This document shows, one piece after another, positions 1 through 11,800 of a stretch of DNA of 64,000 nt. The notes under the pieces are model-generated. The model did no database searches and had not been told where the DNA came from. It saw only the letters and a program-made list of their open reading frames with translations. Source of the stretch: Diploscapter coronatus (lineage: Eukaryota > Nematoda > Chromadorea > Rhabditida > Rhabditidae); NCBI GenBank assembly GCA_964036155.1, contig OZ038422.1:39703201-39767200 (forward strand). The letters are read 5' to 3'. Position numbers and translations under genes: made by a program. Each line of letters starts with the position of its first letter. The first letter of the stretch is position 1.

Positions 1-332
1 CTAATGAGTCTGAAAGAAGAAAGCGAACAATTTCTAATTCGGACTGAAATGAATATCGAAACACACGCATAGATGCTGGGAGATATCCCCCCTTTTCTTT
101 CTTGCTTTACTACAATTTTTCGTTTCAAGAAAATAAATTAAGCCTCGCGAGAGATCCTTCAAGACAGGCAAACAGCTATAGCCTTGTATACTTTAGCATT
201 TTCTTTTCAATTTCAACAAAATGAAATCTTTACATTTATTCCGGGGATGATGAAAATTCGAAATGAGAATCCTTATGAAATTCGAAATGAGTTTGGGAAT
301 TGCATATTTCAAATTTCAAATTCCAAATTCAG

Positions 333-2474
333 GCTTCACTTGGTCAACTACGAGCAAAGAGAGATGTCGTAGCGATCGAAGAAATCTCCCCTGAAGAAGC
401 GTTAATTCGAAGGCAACTTTCAGGTGCAGTTTTGCAGTTTTGAGAAATTTAATTGACTGAGGAACTGCCGTTTTTTCCATGACACTTGAATTATCAGAAC
501 ATGTGCTATTTTGAGCCTCGAAAAGCAATGCGCCATTTTCATAATTTTCCGAATGTATGGCCCAAAAACACGAAAAGAGATGCATGTTGGCATTTCAAAT
601 GAGAAAGGAGCCATTTCTATATAGAAATTTATCTGCCATTTATTTTGAATGAAAGGAGGGAAAATTAGTTATTTCGGTTTTTCGGGAGGGTTTTGGTTAT
701 GTTATTAGTAGTCAGAACAGAAAGGGCAGTCCTTTAGATTGGCCGGGTAATTGTCAATATAGGCCTTAATGGCATTGGCTAAAGGCCTGTCTCTGACAGC
801 TACATCTGGGTGTCGTTTATTTGTCTGAATTTGTAAGTAATCGAGGAAATGAAGTAAGGATTGAGAGGAAATTAAAATCAGTTTTATGAGGCCAGATTAA
901 AGAAAAGCAACTTTTTATAAAATTCATTAAAATGATGAAGACACCTCTTATATCTAGTTTCACGATAGGTCACCTACTCTAAATTAGTTTTTTGTTCAGT
1001 ATAGTTGGCAGTAATATCATAGTAGATAGAGTTTTATGAGATGTATTTATTAAAAATTCTTCATGTTATTTCTAACTTTTCATCATTTTGCATAATTCAT
1101 AAAGAAATCCAAAAAACTTCTGAACAAAATAAGAAGCAAAAAGATATGAGAACTGAAAAAGGGACACATGGGAGAGTTGCAATGTTGATTTCATATTCTT
1201 CATGAGATTTTCACATTTTCTTCCACTATTCTAGGTGAACTTCATGAGGTCTGAATGAAATAAGAAAGAGCAAAAAGTTATGAAATCTCCCAAAGAAAGG
1301 ACACATGAGAGAGTTGCAATGTCTTATCTGCCTGCAGGCTATTGAGCGAAAGAAAGGAAATGAATACAAAAACACAGCTAAATTTCCCATAAAGCAGAAA
1401 GGTCGCGTGCCCGTTTTTCGCCGCAAGAGTTTGTTCGACTAATTCATGCGAAATAGAAATATTAGACTGGGGAAAAACTCTTTGAACCACTAAGTTATTA
1501 TATTTCAAAATGAAAGCTATATTCACCCATGACAGAATGAAGTTCACATCGGTAAATAATTAGCGGATCGAAGAAAAATAATTACCAAAGGTCGTTTATT
1601 TTGTTCTCGAATATGATCTTCATAAATTTGAATATGCTGTAAGATCAGGCATAGGCAGGACTTAAGTCAGACCTTTAATGCGGACCTTCATGAGCCAAAT
1701 TTAACGGTAAAAATAAAAATCGTAGATAATATATATATCACCTTTCTATAGAAAGGCTTTATTTGTGGACCTTTTCCTTTAAAATTTCTCACTCTTGCTG
1801 AAATTCTGCCTAGATCTGTGCAAGATGCCCTACTGAATCGACAAAATTTCAGAGTTGAGCAATGAGCAATTAGCCCTGTTGGCGAACGTAGTCGCAAATG
1901 AGATAGATCAATTGACCTCGCAGGTCGATAATTGGCAAGAAGCTGAGCAAGATGAAGGTCCACAAGAAGTCGAGTTGATTGAAATTCCAGTTGAAGTTGT
2001 TGAAGAAGCTCCTCCTGAGCCCATTGTAAGTCAATAATAATGATTTTTATCTTCAGAAACTTTTCTGCAATTCATACACTTCATTGCCTGCATTTTATGT
2101 ATCTTTTTCTTAAACTACACTATTTCGTTTTCGACCTGCATTAGCTTCAAAATACAATGTTTTGGTCGTATAATTCTTTTAAAGAAGATCAGAAATTCGT
2201 CTTTAATCTGCAGAAACTTTAAAATGCAAATTTTTAGAAATTATAATCTACTAAAGGGCTAAAAAGAATAATAACTAAATGAACGATTCAGATATCAATA
2301 GTGCCTGAGGAAGTATTCGAAGAGGCGATATTGGAAGAGGCTGCATTAGAGGAGGCAGAGGCACAGCAAGCTGCTCTAGCTGCTGCAAGGGATGAAGCTG
2401 AATTATCTGAAAGAATCGCTGAAATTGCAAGTATTCTGAATGAAAGAGCCGCTAGAAATATACATATCATTTAA
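333..2474 (+). CDS. Unrecognised acidic protein, C-terminal three exons (5' end not found)
   Basis: Three exons join in phase: about 333-423, 1853-2025 and 2292-2474 (TAA). Acceptors are TTCAG, TTTCAG and TTCAG; donors are CAG|GTGCAG and ATT|GTAAGT. The encoded ~149 residues begin ASLGQLRAKRDVVAIEEIS and contain RAKR and IRR basic sites, then a helical LSNEQLALLANVVANEIDQL stretch. A very acidic, Val/Ile-rich region (ELIEIPVEVVEEAPPEP) and an Ala/Glu-rich helix follow, ending NIHII. No in-frame ATG precedes the first exon, so the start (possibly a signal peptide, given RAKR) lies upstream or outside the window. I do not recognise the family. A secreted precursor is a guess from the basic sites only. 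Exon phasing is the main evidence that this is a real gene. Confidence 0.55.
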
Positions 2475-3038
2475 ATGTTTATTTATTTATTATTATTAAA
2501 ATTAGCAACTTTTATATTTAAATCTTTAGTATCTGAATAGAATCCGATCTCATAGATCATTATGACTTTAAAGACCAATTAATTTCATTACTCATCTGAA
2601 TTTCGCTAACTTTACTTCAGATCTGAAACCTTTAATGGCCACATACAATTTCGAAAAAGAACTTTCCGGTGTAAATTTTAAATCTTAAATTTCCCAATTG
2701 AGAGACTTTATCAAACTGTGATCTTCATCAAAAATTCTATTTATTTACATGCACACTTCCCGCGCTAAAAATGTTTGTTTGTTGATTGTTGTTGATTTTT
2801 AGCGAGCTATTATATTATTGACACATTTTCCTATGCTTAAACAAATTACTAAGACTGGCATTAAATCTAATAAATAATAACTTTTTTCTAAAGATTTGTA
2901 ATCTAGATGTTCTTCTTATCGATTTGTAGTTTGTTCTGGTCGTGTGAACGTTGCCCTGTCGGTCGTAAATCAAGGCGTTTAATTTGAGTTTATTTGCTTG
3001 TCGGCAAAATCGATTTCTAATCAAATGACAACTATCTT

Positions 3039-3080
3039 TGTAAATGTCACCAACATTTGACAATGGCAGTGACATTTACA
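3039..3080. repeat. Short perfect inverted repeat (TGTAAATGTCAC arms)
   Basis: TGTAAATGTCAC at 3039-3050 is matched exactly by GTGACATTTACA at 3069-3080, separated by 18 nt. A related hairpin lies at 5242-5283, suggesting a very small dispersed foldback element or a shared structural or regulatory motif. Confidence 0.6.
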
Positions 3081-3677
3081 GAATAGTAACAAAAACCTCT
3101 GTATGGAAATTGGCAAGTGGAACCGGAAATGAATCGATGACAGAGGCGAGGGGCGAGAAGGCAGGGTTGTCGGTCGATTGACAGGCTGGCATTTTGCATT
3201 CGTCCCATTCTGCATACACCATGTTGGATTTCTTGAGAATTTCACCATATTAATATTGAGTCATCAAATAAATTTTGAAAGTTGTCGATTTCGGGCATTC
3301 TAAAAATTAATTATATTCTCAGTCTTTAATCATCAAGGATGTGGTATTTACATGCATGCTAATTTTTCAACTTTGCAAATTTTTTGAATGACCCAACCCA
3401 TTTGTGACGTTGACCTACTTCTCTCCCTTATCAATAGCATTTCTCTTCTAAAATAGGTATTTTTTTCACAAAAAGGCCTTTAACAGTTGGCATCACCTAA
3501 CCACCCAAGACTAATCGCATTTGTGATTATCGATTGGCCTTTTTACCTGCCCCTTCATCATTCATTTCCATATTTGGAGGCGCGCTCTATTTTTCTCGTT
3601 TCATTTTTCATTGTCTGTTTTCTTCTCTTCCTTCCCCTCACTGACTCAGACCACATGCACACATTTCACCCAAGAAT

Positions 3678-3911
3678 ATGTCAGCGAGAAGACCATGCTT
3701 GGTACTTTTCGCCTTTTCGCTCATGCTCTGGTGGATGACGAACCGTACCATATTTTCGCATTTCGAACATGATGAATCTGATTTTCCTGACCGAACTAGT
3801 ACAGGGTCAGCTCAGGGCGTGGGTCCAAGTTCAACTTACAAGATAGCTTACAAGCACTGTAAATTGAAATTGAGTCCAAACCCAGATGATAAATTATGTT
3901 ATTGTAAATGA
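3678..3911 (+). CDS. Possible small secreted peptide (77 aa, single exon)
   Basis: The ATG-initiated ORF starts MSARRPCLVLFAFSLMLWWM, which looks like a signal peptide or membrane anchor, and ends with a Cys-containing tail (HCKLKLSPNPDDKLCYCK). There is no homology I recognise. No upstream splice acceptor decides the start. It could be a chance ORF in non-coding DNA, so confidence is low. Confidence 0.22.
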   Translation: MSARRPCLVLFAFSLMLWWMTNRTIFSHFEHDESDFPDRTSTGSAQGVGPSSTYKIAYKHCKLKLSPNPDDKLCYCK

Positions 3912-4645
3912 TCGATAACTTGAGACGAAGTAAAAGGAGCGTGCTTCTTTCTCCCCCTCTTTTGGGCTTCGAAATGAGCTAACTGACGGCATTTGTTAAT
4001 TCGGTGATTCTTTAAAATTTTCCCTGCTTTTCTGTGTTCTTTCATCGAAATTAATTGAATTTTCGCAACGCACATTTGCAACTTATTTTCCTCTATCGAT
4101 ATTGATAAAAAATACCTGATTAATTATCGATAATTTCCCTTAAAACGCAAAAAAAAACAAAGAAAATAAATGAACGTATAACGGGCAAATGTTAGTCTCT
4201 CGCTATTTCGTGGCTCACAGGGGGGTGGCGAAAGATACGTGCTTTTCTATCTCGTCTCAAGTAGCCGGTCATTTACAATAGATTGCACATTTAATTTTTC
4301 CATTGTCTTCACAAACTACCATGTTCTAAAGAATCATGCAACTGAATCTGACGCTATTATCATTCCTTAAAACTCTAAACCCCTTTCATTCTTTTCCAAT
4401 TTTAGACTCAAATTACAACTCATTTAGTTAGATCGGAATTCTAAATAACTGGTTTTAGTCGACCGAAAGTTAGATCGAATTTAACCTCGGGTTAACGACA
4501 AGTTGATATCGTCACTCTAACCTTGATTGTCTGTTTTTCGAATATAAACCGACTTGTTTAGGAGTTGATCTAAAATCCCCCAGATTGATAATTCAAGTCT
4601 CGAAGTAAAAATCGATTATTCGCGCTAAGCCGTTCTATTATTCGC

Positions 4646-5631
4646 ATGAAGTCCATCATTCAGCAGCAATATCATATTGTAGCTCGAATTTCAAAGGAAA
4701 ATTTATCGACAAAAATCGATGCCAAAAATCCGGCACTTACGAAGGTCTGTATCACTTTTTATTGCACATTTTGGTTTCATTTAGTAATTTTTATCATTCT
4801 CTATTTTGTCTGCATCTCTGCTCTCTCTCTCTGCCCTATTTGACCTGTCATTTCCTCTCTCCCTTCTTCCTCTATTTTTCTTCATCTCTGATTCGAGGGA
4901 TGTCTTTTCCTCTTTTCCCCTCTCATCTTTCTTTCCTCTTTCATAGATTGATTCATTTTGCCGACATCATCCGCTTTTCATTCCTTTTATTTGATTTGAT
5001 TGCTTATTCGCGCAATTCGTTGATTTGTTTGTGGCATTGTATTGGCGCAGCGGGTTGGCGGATGGCGAAAATTGCGCCAATCGATTGTGCGACGTAGCCG
5101 CAAAATAGAAGAACAACGAACACACAGCTGACAGAGAGCGAGGAAGAAGCAGCTGGAGGGGAAAAGCTGTTCCTATTTTTGCACTCATTCTTTCGAGTCC
5201 TGGGTCTTTGATATTTTTCGCCAATTTTCATCGTAAAAGTTTATAAATGTCGCCCATTTCGATAAAAATCGGTGACATTTACAACAAAAAACTCTTTTCA
5301 CACCCATTTTTTCCGAAAGAATTGCACAATTCATGTCATTCGCCTGGTTTCCATCCTCGAGTCTCAGTTCCTCGCATTCTGTATTGCAATGTTGTTGCGT
5401 CTCGTACGACTGGTTTTCACTCATCGTTCCCTTCATTTCTGTCTTTCCGTCATTCGTTTCCTCTGCTTCTCTGTTCGCGCTCTGCTCTATTTTCCTTCTG
5501 TGCAATTCACATTTCATATTTCGGCCTTCCTGCAGGTGCAAAAATCAATGCAGTGCATTGCATTGTCTGAGTGCGATGTTGGGAAATGCATAATTGTGGG
5601 TCGGATCATGAAATGTCTGGTTAGAGACTGA
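4646..5631 (+). CDS. Possible small two-exon gene (64 aa)
   Basis: Exon 4646-4744 encodes MKSIIQQQYHIVARISKENL and a further 13 residues, ending ACGAAG|GTCTGT. Exon 5536-5631 follows a CCTGCAG acceptor in the same phase and encodes a Cys-containing tail (SMQCIALSECDVGKCIIVGR) to a TGA. The intron between them is T/C-rich. There is no recognised family. The reading relies only on phase and splice signals, and it lies directly upstream of the DOP1 gene, so it could instead be untranslated or intergenic sequence. Confidence 0.25.
5242..5283. repeat. Imperfect hairpin related to 3039-3080
   Basis: TATAAATGTCGCC (5242-5254) pairs with GGTGACATTTACA (5271-5283). The right arm is identical to that of the 3-kb hairpin for 12 nt, and spacing and overall size (~42 nt) are alike. 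Confidence 0.5.
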
Positions 5632-5886
5632 TAAATAACTGATAAGTGATCACGATCGAGTCATTTACATTTCCCAAGCACTTTTTGATGAATCGTATTT
5701 TTTTCTCTGCTTTCGGTACTTTTCAGTTCACCATGATCGCGATTTGTAAAATTCACCAGATTTTAGCGCTGGAATGTGTAGGTAAAAAGAAAAATAATGA
5801 GTAAATTTTACACAAATGCTGATCATAGTGAATTGGTGATAAAAATAGGCTCTTTTATCTTTGAACTTTTATATTTGAGGAAAAAG

Positions 5887-8800
5887 ATGTCACTGGCGCC
5901 GTGGACGGATGCGCCACACGCCAGCAGCAGCAAGTACAAGGCCTACGTGCAGAGCGTCGAGAAGGCCCTCAAGGCGTTCGAGAACTCCAACGAGTGGGCT
6001 GATCTCATCTCCGCGCTCGGAAAACTCGCTAAGGTTCGATCATTTGTATTGTTTTTCTTATTACTTCAGCTTTTTGAAAGACTAGTAATATTTCAAGCAT
6101 CATGAACCAAAAAGTTGATGCACTGATGATAAATTGTCTTTGAAGAAAAGAAGAAAACAGCTCTATTTTATGTGACGTATGAATTGAGAATGAAGTTTCT
6201 CAAGTCCAACGAAATTATTCATTTTCGCTTCAGGTGTTCCAATCAAACGCCAAATTCGGAGATATTCCGCATCCAGTGACGGTCGCCAAGCGCCTCTCAC
6301 AATGCCTCCATCCTGCACTTCAAAACAGTCAGCCCCATTTTTATCTTTTTTTTTTTAATTCTAATTTCTAGGTGTCTACCTGAAAGCTCTGGAGACGTAT
6401 CGACAGATTTTCGATATCTATGGCCCTCAGACGCTGCCCAAATACCTCTATCTCTACGCACTCGGACTCTTCCCGTTGATGGACTATTGTGGAATAAAAG
6501 TAGAATTTTCAGCTTTGTGCTCATTTTATAACTAATTTCCAGGTCAAATCCGAGCTGTTCTCGATTTTCGAGCAGTATCTGCTTCCATTGGGCGGGAATC
6601 TTCGCCCTTCTTTGCCCGGCTTCCTCTCTGCAGTTCTGCTGGGGCTAGAAGAAGGCACTGAATTCTATGATCGGTAAGTTTTATCTTTTTATTTTTGTAG
6701 TTTCCTCGGAATTTTTTCAAATTTATTTTTTTTTACAGATGTATCGCTCTGCTCGACAAAGTCTCGATTGCAGTCAGTCCGACGTACTTCTATTCCTGTT
6801 TGTGGCAGGCCATTCTGGGTATTTTCTTTCTCATTTTGATATTTTCATCAGACTGACAAGAAAACTGTAACTGTAGTGCAGTTGCTTATTTTTGCAATGC
6901 AGCAGTGCAGGGCGTCTGCAGTTACGAATTTCAGAAAAATTACAAGTCTCTGGTTTTTATATGCAATGTTCAGGTTCCCACAGCGTCCGCCTTCCAGCGA
7001 TGCTGTACGTGAATTGCAAACTGGACAAGTCGCGTGCATTCGAGGAGCAGCTGCACATGGTCGGCGATCAGGTCGATACGATGGTCGCTGCTCTATCTGC
7101 TGTTGCTGAGGACACGGGTATTTCTATCGTTTCATATTCATGTTTTAGATTTTTATGAAATATTATGCATTTTGAATACCGACCTGTAAATTTTCAAACC
7201 AGCGGGTATCATCAGCGTGAACGAAATGGTATGTTTTTCCGAGACAGAAGATATCCTCTTTTTCTCTCTCTATTAGAGACGCTATCTCGCCCATGCGGGC
7301 ATCCGTGGATCTGGAACTGTACAAGTCGGTTTGAAAATGAGCCGCTATTGGTGGGAGACTAAAGAGAATTTGACGAATTATTTTTTTTTTTCTAAAATTT
7401 CATTTTTTCCAATTTTGACAATTCTCCAGGCTCTCCCCTGGTGCAACGCCACCTGCTTGACTTCCTCTCGTCGGCCTTTCCCCTCGACTCCACGAGTCTG
7501 TCTCCTCGTCACGTCGTTCAGCTGCTGCGTCGCTGCATTTTCGTCGTCCTTCGCAGAGACATGTCGCTGAATCGACGGCTCTACACTTGGCTCACTACTC
7601 CGAGTAAGGAAATACTTTTATTCGTTTATTCTTTCTGATTTTTGCACTTGGTTCTGTTTATTATACTAAACTCTTTTTTGCAGGCGATTCCCAGCCCGAA
7701 ATCGATCCAGAAGACTCGACAGTCTCCCCATTCTACCAGGAGAAAGTCCTCCCCTTTGTTGTGCAGGCTCTGACGGAATACCTGCAATTGGACACTGTCG
7801 AAATCACATCGACAAGCGTCACATCGGCATGGAGTGCTATCAAGGTAGAACTTTTTTTTTTTTAAATTCAATCTTCGAGTTTCTACACAATGTTCAAGAA
7901 CATGGAGAAAGTCCAATTTTGAAAACAACTGAAATGAGAAATTGAATAAGAAGATTTTTCATTGGATTCTACAGCGCTTCAAATAGACATTATATTCTTT
8001 CTTTTCGTGCACTTTTGAATCAATTTCATTTTTAGCCGGTGGAGACGCATTTCACCGAAGTCCGCGTGTGTCGTCTGCTGTTGTATCTGCTCGACAGAAA
8101 TGACATCGGTCAGCCTGTCCTCGAGAAGTTCTTCCCCGCATTCATTATTAAAATCGCTGACATTTATGAGGTTTTATTGATTTTTTTCTTAACTTCTTTG
8201 AAAATGTTTGTTTTTCAGAAATTCTCAATTCCAACGATGCAAGACGGGAATGCAGACCAGAAGAGCATTCGCTCGACGAAAAGGGAAATTCTCTCTTCGT
8301 CCATTTCCCTGTCCTCAATGGCTTCTTCCAAATACGACAGCTTTGTCAGCGAGGAAAAAGAGTCTGAACGGGAAAAGGTTGAAAAATTCACTTCTTGAAG
8401 AAAACCAATAGCAGATTTTCTGTTATAGAGGATTTTTTACATAAGTGAGACTTATTTTGTAACAAACACAAAGAAGTACGCAATCCCAATTTTTATTACT
8501 AAGTGTCCTATACCCCCGATAGTTTCAGAAAAAGATATGTGAGTTATGAAAGAAAAACATAGAAATAATATATTTTCTCAACATCCACATGTCTATGCTT
8601 TGTGTTCTTCAAGTTGCAAAAGGAATTAAATTGTTTTGAAGAAGTTTATTTTTCAGGAAAGACGCGTGGATGAATTGAGCAAGAACTTCAACCTACTGCT
8701 GTCCTCTCGCGAGCCGACATTCGTGTGGGAATTTCTCGCCGAATGGATCGAGCGAATTGTCGATGAGGAGAGCGGGACTGAGCTGACTGTCAGTCTGACG

Positions 8801-11800
8801 CAGTGGCATATGGTAAATATTTTCATTTTTTTCAAAGACAGTCTTGCAAGAAAACAACTACAACTGCAGTGCGGTTGCAAATTTGCGAAAAAGTCGCAAT
8901 CTGTTCAAAGATAATTTTTTTAGAATTATTGAAATTTGATTGATTTATTTTCCAGGCCCTCCGTTTCTGCCTCTCCGTTTGTCCCCTAGAAACAGCTCGA
9001 GTCGAGATTCTGCCCAATTTCCTACATCGAATTCTCCAGTGCGCAGATGAGCTGAAATTCGCGAAGATGAACGACGAGGGCATCAAAACGCTGCTGGCCG
9101 CGTTCGACACGACGTTCACGAAAATGAAGGGTGCGGACTGCGTGAGGAGCGAGAGGGACGACGAAAACTCTACTGTCATTTCCTTCTCCGATGAGATGAA
9201 GCGCGCATTCAATGGTATGTCTATTAGTTTGATTTTTCTTTTTAGTTTTACTATTTTTTTTGTTTAAATTCAATTACTTTCTGACTTGGCACTTTTCTGC
9301 CACATAACTGGTACGATGCGCGATTTTTTCGTATTGCCAACAGCTAGGCATTTCTTATTTTCCTCATTTTCAATCGCTACTCTCTCTTTCTGTGTACACT
9401 GCAGACAAATTTCATGAGTTCCCGGATATGTTCACATCTTTCCTTTTTCCTTCTCAGCAGCTATTTGATTTTTTTTATTTAGCGCGTACAGAAAGAAATA
9501 ACGATTCATAATTATCAATCTTCTTATTATTTCAGCTTCCAAGAATCACTCTCGAGACCTTTTTTCATACCACTTTCTCAGGTTTTTGATTTTTCATCTC
9601 ATTTTTCCTTTACTTGCTGCTTCTCTGTATTTTCTACTTCTATCAATTGTCATCAAGAGGATGTCTTGCATCAATTTATTGTCCTAGTTTTGATAGGGGG
9701 ATAGTTCGCGTATTGTTTAGCCTATATTAGGTGTCTGGATGAGTTTCGGATGGATGGCTTTCTCATCAGTCCTGGAAACCTTGATCGGCTTTTTAGGGCG
9801 CCGGGTGGTCCGTGTCGCGTCAACTGTACTTTCTTGTCGTCCCGCTGCAATTCGTTGGATCATCCCAGTTTTTCTTTCTTTCAGTCCGTCTCTTCATCCT
9901 TGCCTGTTGTCGTTCTGTTTTCTCCGTTTGGAGATCCGGCGGATTGATGGATCTGAGGAATTTTGCGATTTCGACGAAGTCTGCCCTTTTCTCCGGCGAC
10001 AACACGAAGATCCGTTCGTAGATGAATTGGCGCAGTTTCTCGGGACAGCTCTGCGGCATCTGCAGGAAGTTGCCGATTTTCACCTGAAACTCACCAATTA
10101 ACAAGTTTTCCTTCGAAGAATTTTTCTTCGCTCTTTTCTCACTTGCTGTTTGGCGAAGGCATTCGAGACATCTGCCCACGGGTCGCTGCCGTCCGAGAAG
10201 ACCTCGTACATCATCACGCCGTAGCTGAATTCGTTCAATCGATTTTCCCTTGGTGTCTTTGATTTCTCCAACCTGAAGACGTCAGTCTTGGTGCTGAACA
10301 TGAGGGAGTTGAGTGTCTCGGGCGCGAGCCATTTGATCGGCAGTCGGACGGAGGTTTTCATCTTGTACGACGAGGCCACCTTCGACAGGCCGAAATCCGA
10401 GATCTTGACGACCTTCTGCTCGTCGTATAGGCAGTTCCTCGCGGCGATGTCTCTGTGGATGACGTTGCTCTTGTGCAGGTACCCGAAAGAGCGCAACTCC
10501 ATTGTTGTTCACGATTCCGAAGAAGCTCATTTTCTTATGTTTGTGCTCATCAAGTGATTTTCCTATTCGTTCGACCTACTTGAGTCCCTCAGCCGCTCCA
10601 ATGCACATTTCGATCTTCTCCTTGACGGGTACGATGCTGGACTGCTCCCTCATCTTCCTGAGGTGCGAGTTGAGCGCGCCCCCCTTGACCAGTTCGAGCA
10701 CGAGGTAGATGGGCTGCTCGTCGACGGCCACTCCGTAGGTGCGGACGACGTTCACGTGCTTCATAGATCGGGTGATACGCGCCTCCTTCATCATTTCACA
10801 CAGCTTGGCTTTCGTCTGCTCGCTCTGGTTCTTCGTCTGGAATCGCAATGACTAGTAGCTGGGTTTTGAAGTCTGCTGTTTCAATGGCTTTGGTTTCTGA
10901 CTGACCATTTTGATGGCGACGTCGATCTGTTTGTCGGCGAGCGTGAGTTTACCCACGAGCACGCTTCCGAATGCGCCCTCTCCGAGCACCCTGCCGAGCT
11001 GGATGTTGTGATGAAGCAGCTCCCAGCTCTGCAGACCGATCGGCGTCTTCAAGATGAAGCGCTTCTGCAAATCGATCTTTCGCCATCGTCTTTTTTCGAG
11101 TCTTATGAATGTTTGGCCAACGAATTTACTCGAGTTTCTATGATTCATATTGATGCTTACCGCTCCTCTGATTTCGCAGTGGTTCTTCGTGTAGTACTCG
11201 ACGAGCGCAGCGACTGTGGGGAACTCGACGCCCTGCTCCACGGCGTAATTGTTGCTGCTCCAGCTGATGATGATGTTGCGGATCTGAAATTTCAGTCATT
11301 AGTTTTCCTCTTATCAAAACTTCCTTCATATATTTTTTTTTCTCTATTCTCTTTCGTTTCCAATCTTCCTTTCTCTATCATTTATATTCTACTTTCTCCT
11401 CCTGCATGCTGCCCACCTTCTCCTTTCTCGATCCGGGGCTCGTCTCCTCTGGAAACACGGACAGGATGATCTCTCGGCGAATGTTCTTCGGGTTGGTGTC
11501 CACGTCGGTGACGCGTATGAGGTAGTCGCCTTCCTTTTGCAGAATGTTCAGCTCCTCTCTCGGCAGGAACCCGTGGTAGCAGTCCAACTGCTTGAGTGCC
11601 TGAAAATCATCGTATTATTTTCTGACAAATATTCTATCGAATTTTGAAATTCTGATTCTTCGTAACATAACAAACGGACGAATAGTAAATAAGAAAGAAA
11701 AGCACCAAGACTTGAAGATCGGTTTTTGGTTTCATTTCTACGTTGGTCTTCACGATGAAGTTTCCGTACATTGCGAATCAGACTTTTCTGGCTCGAATCA

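Larger units (their letters stand above)
2475..4645. other. Mostly non-coding stretch
   Basis: No spliced gene could be built here. It holds a hairpin at 3039-3080 and a weak secreted-peptide ORF at 3678-3911. The rest is AT-rich sequence with only shadow ORFs. Confidence 0.5.

Noticed and set aside
1226..1547. Minus-strand ORFs of 66 and 89 codons
   Set aside because: They lie within the intron of the phase-consistent plus-strand gene and have no coding-like features.
4762..5569. Overlapping ORFs up to ~119 aa on both strands upstream of pad-1
   Set aside because: The sequence is T/C-rich low complexity, all frames look equally open, and there are no splice-consistent partners.
7203..7326. 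Two apparent pad-1 exons (GIISVNEM and a following segment)
   Set aside because: They fall inside a foldback repeat shared with 24945-25093, and direct joining of the neighbouring exons gives the conserved SPLVQR sequence.
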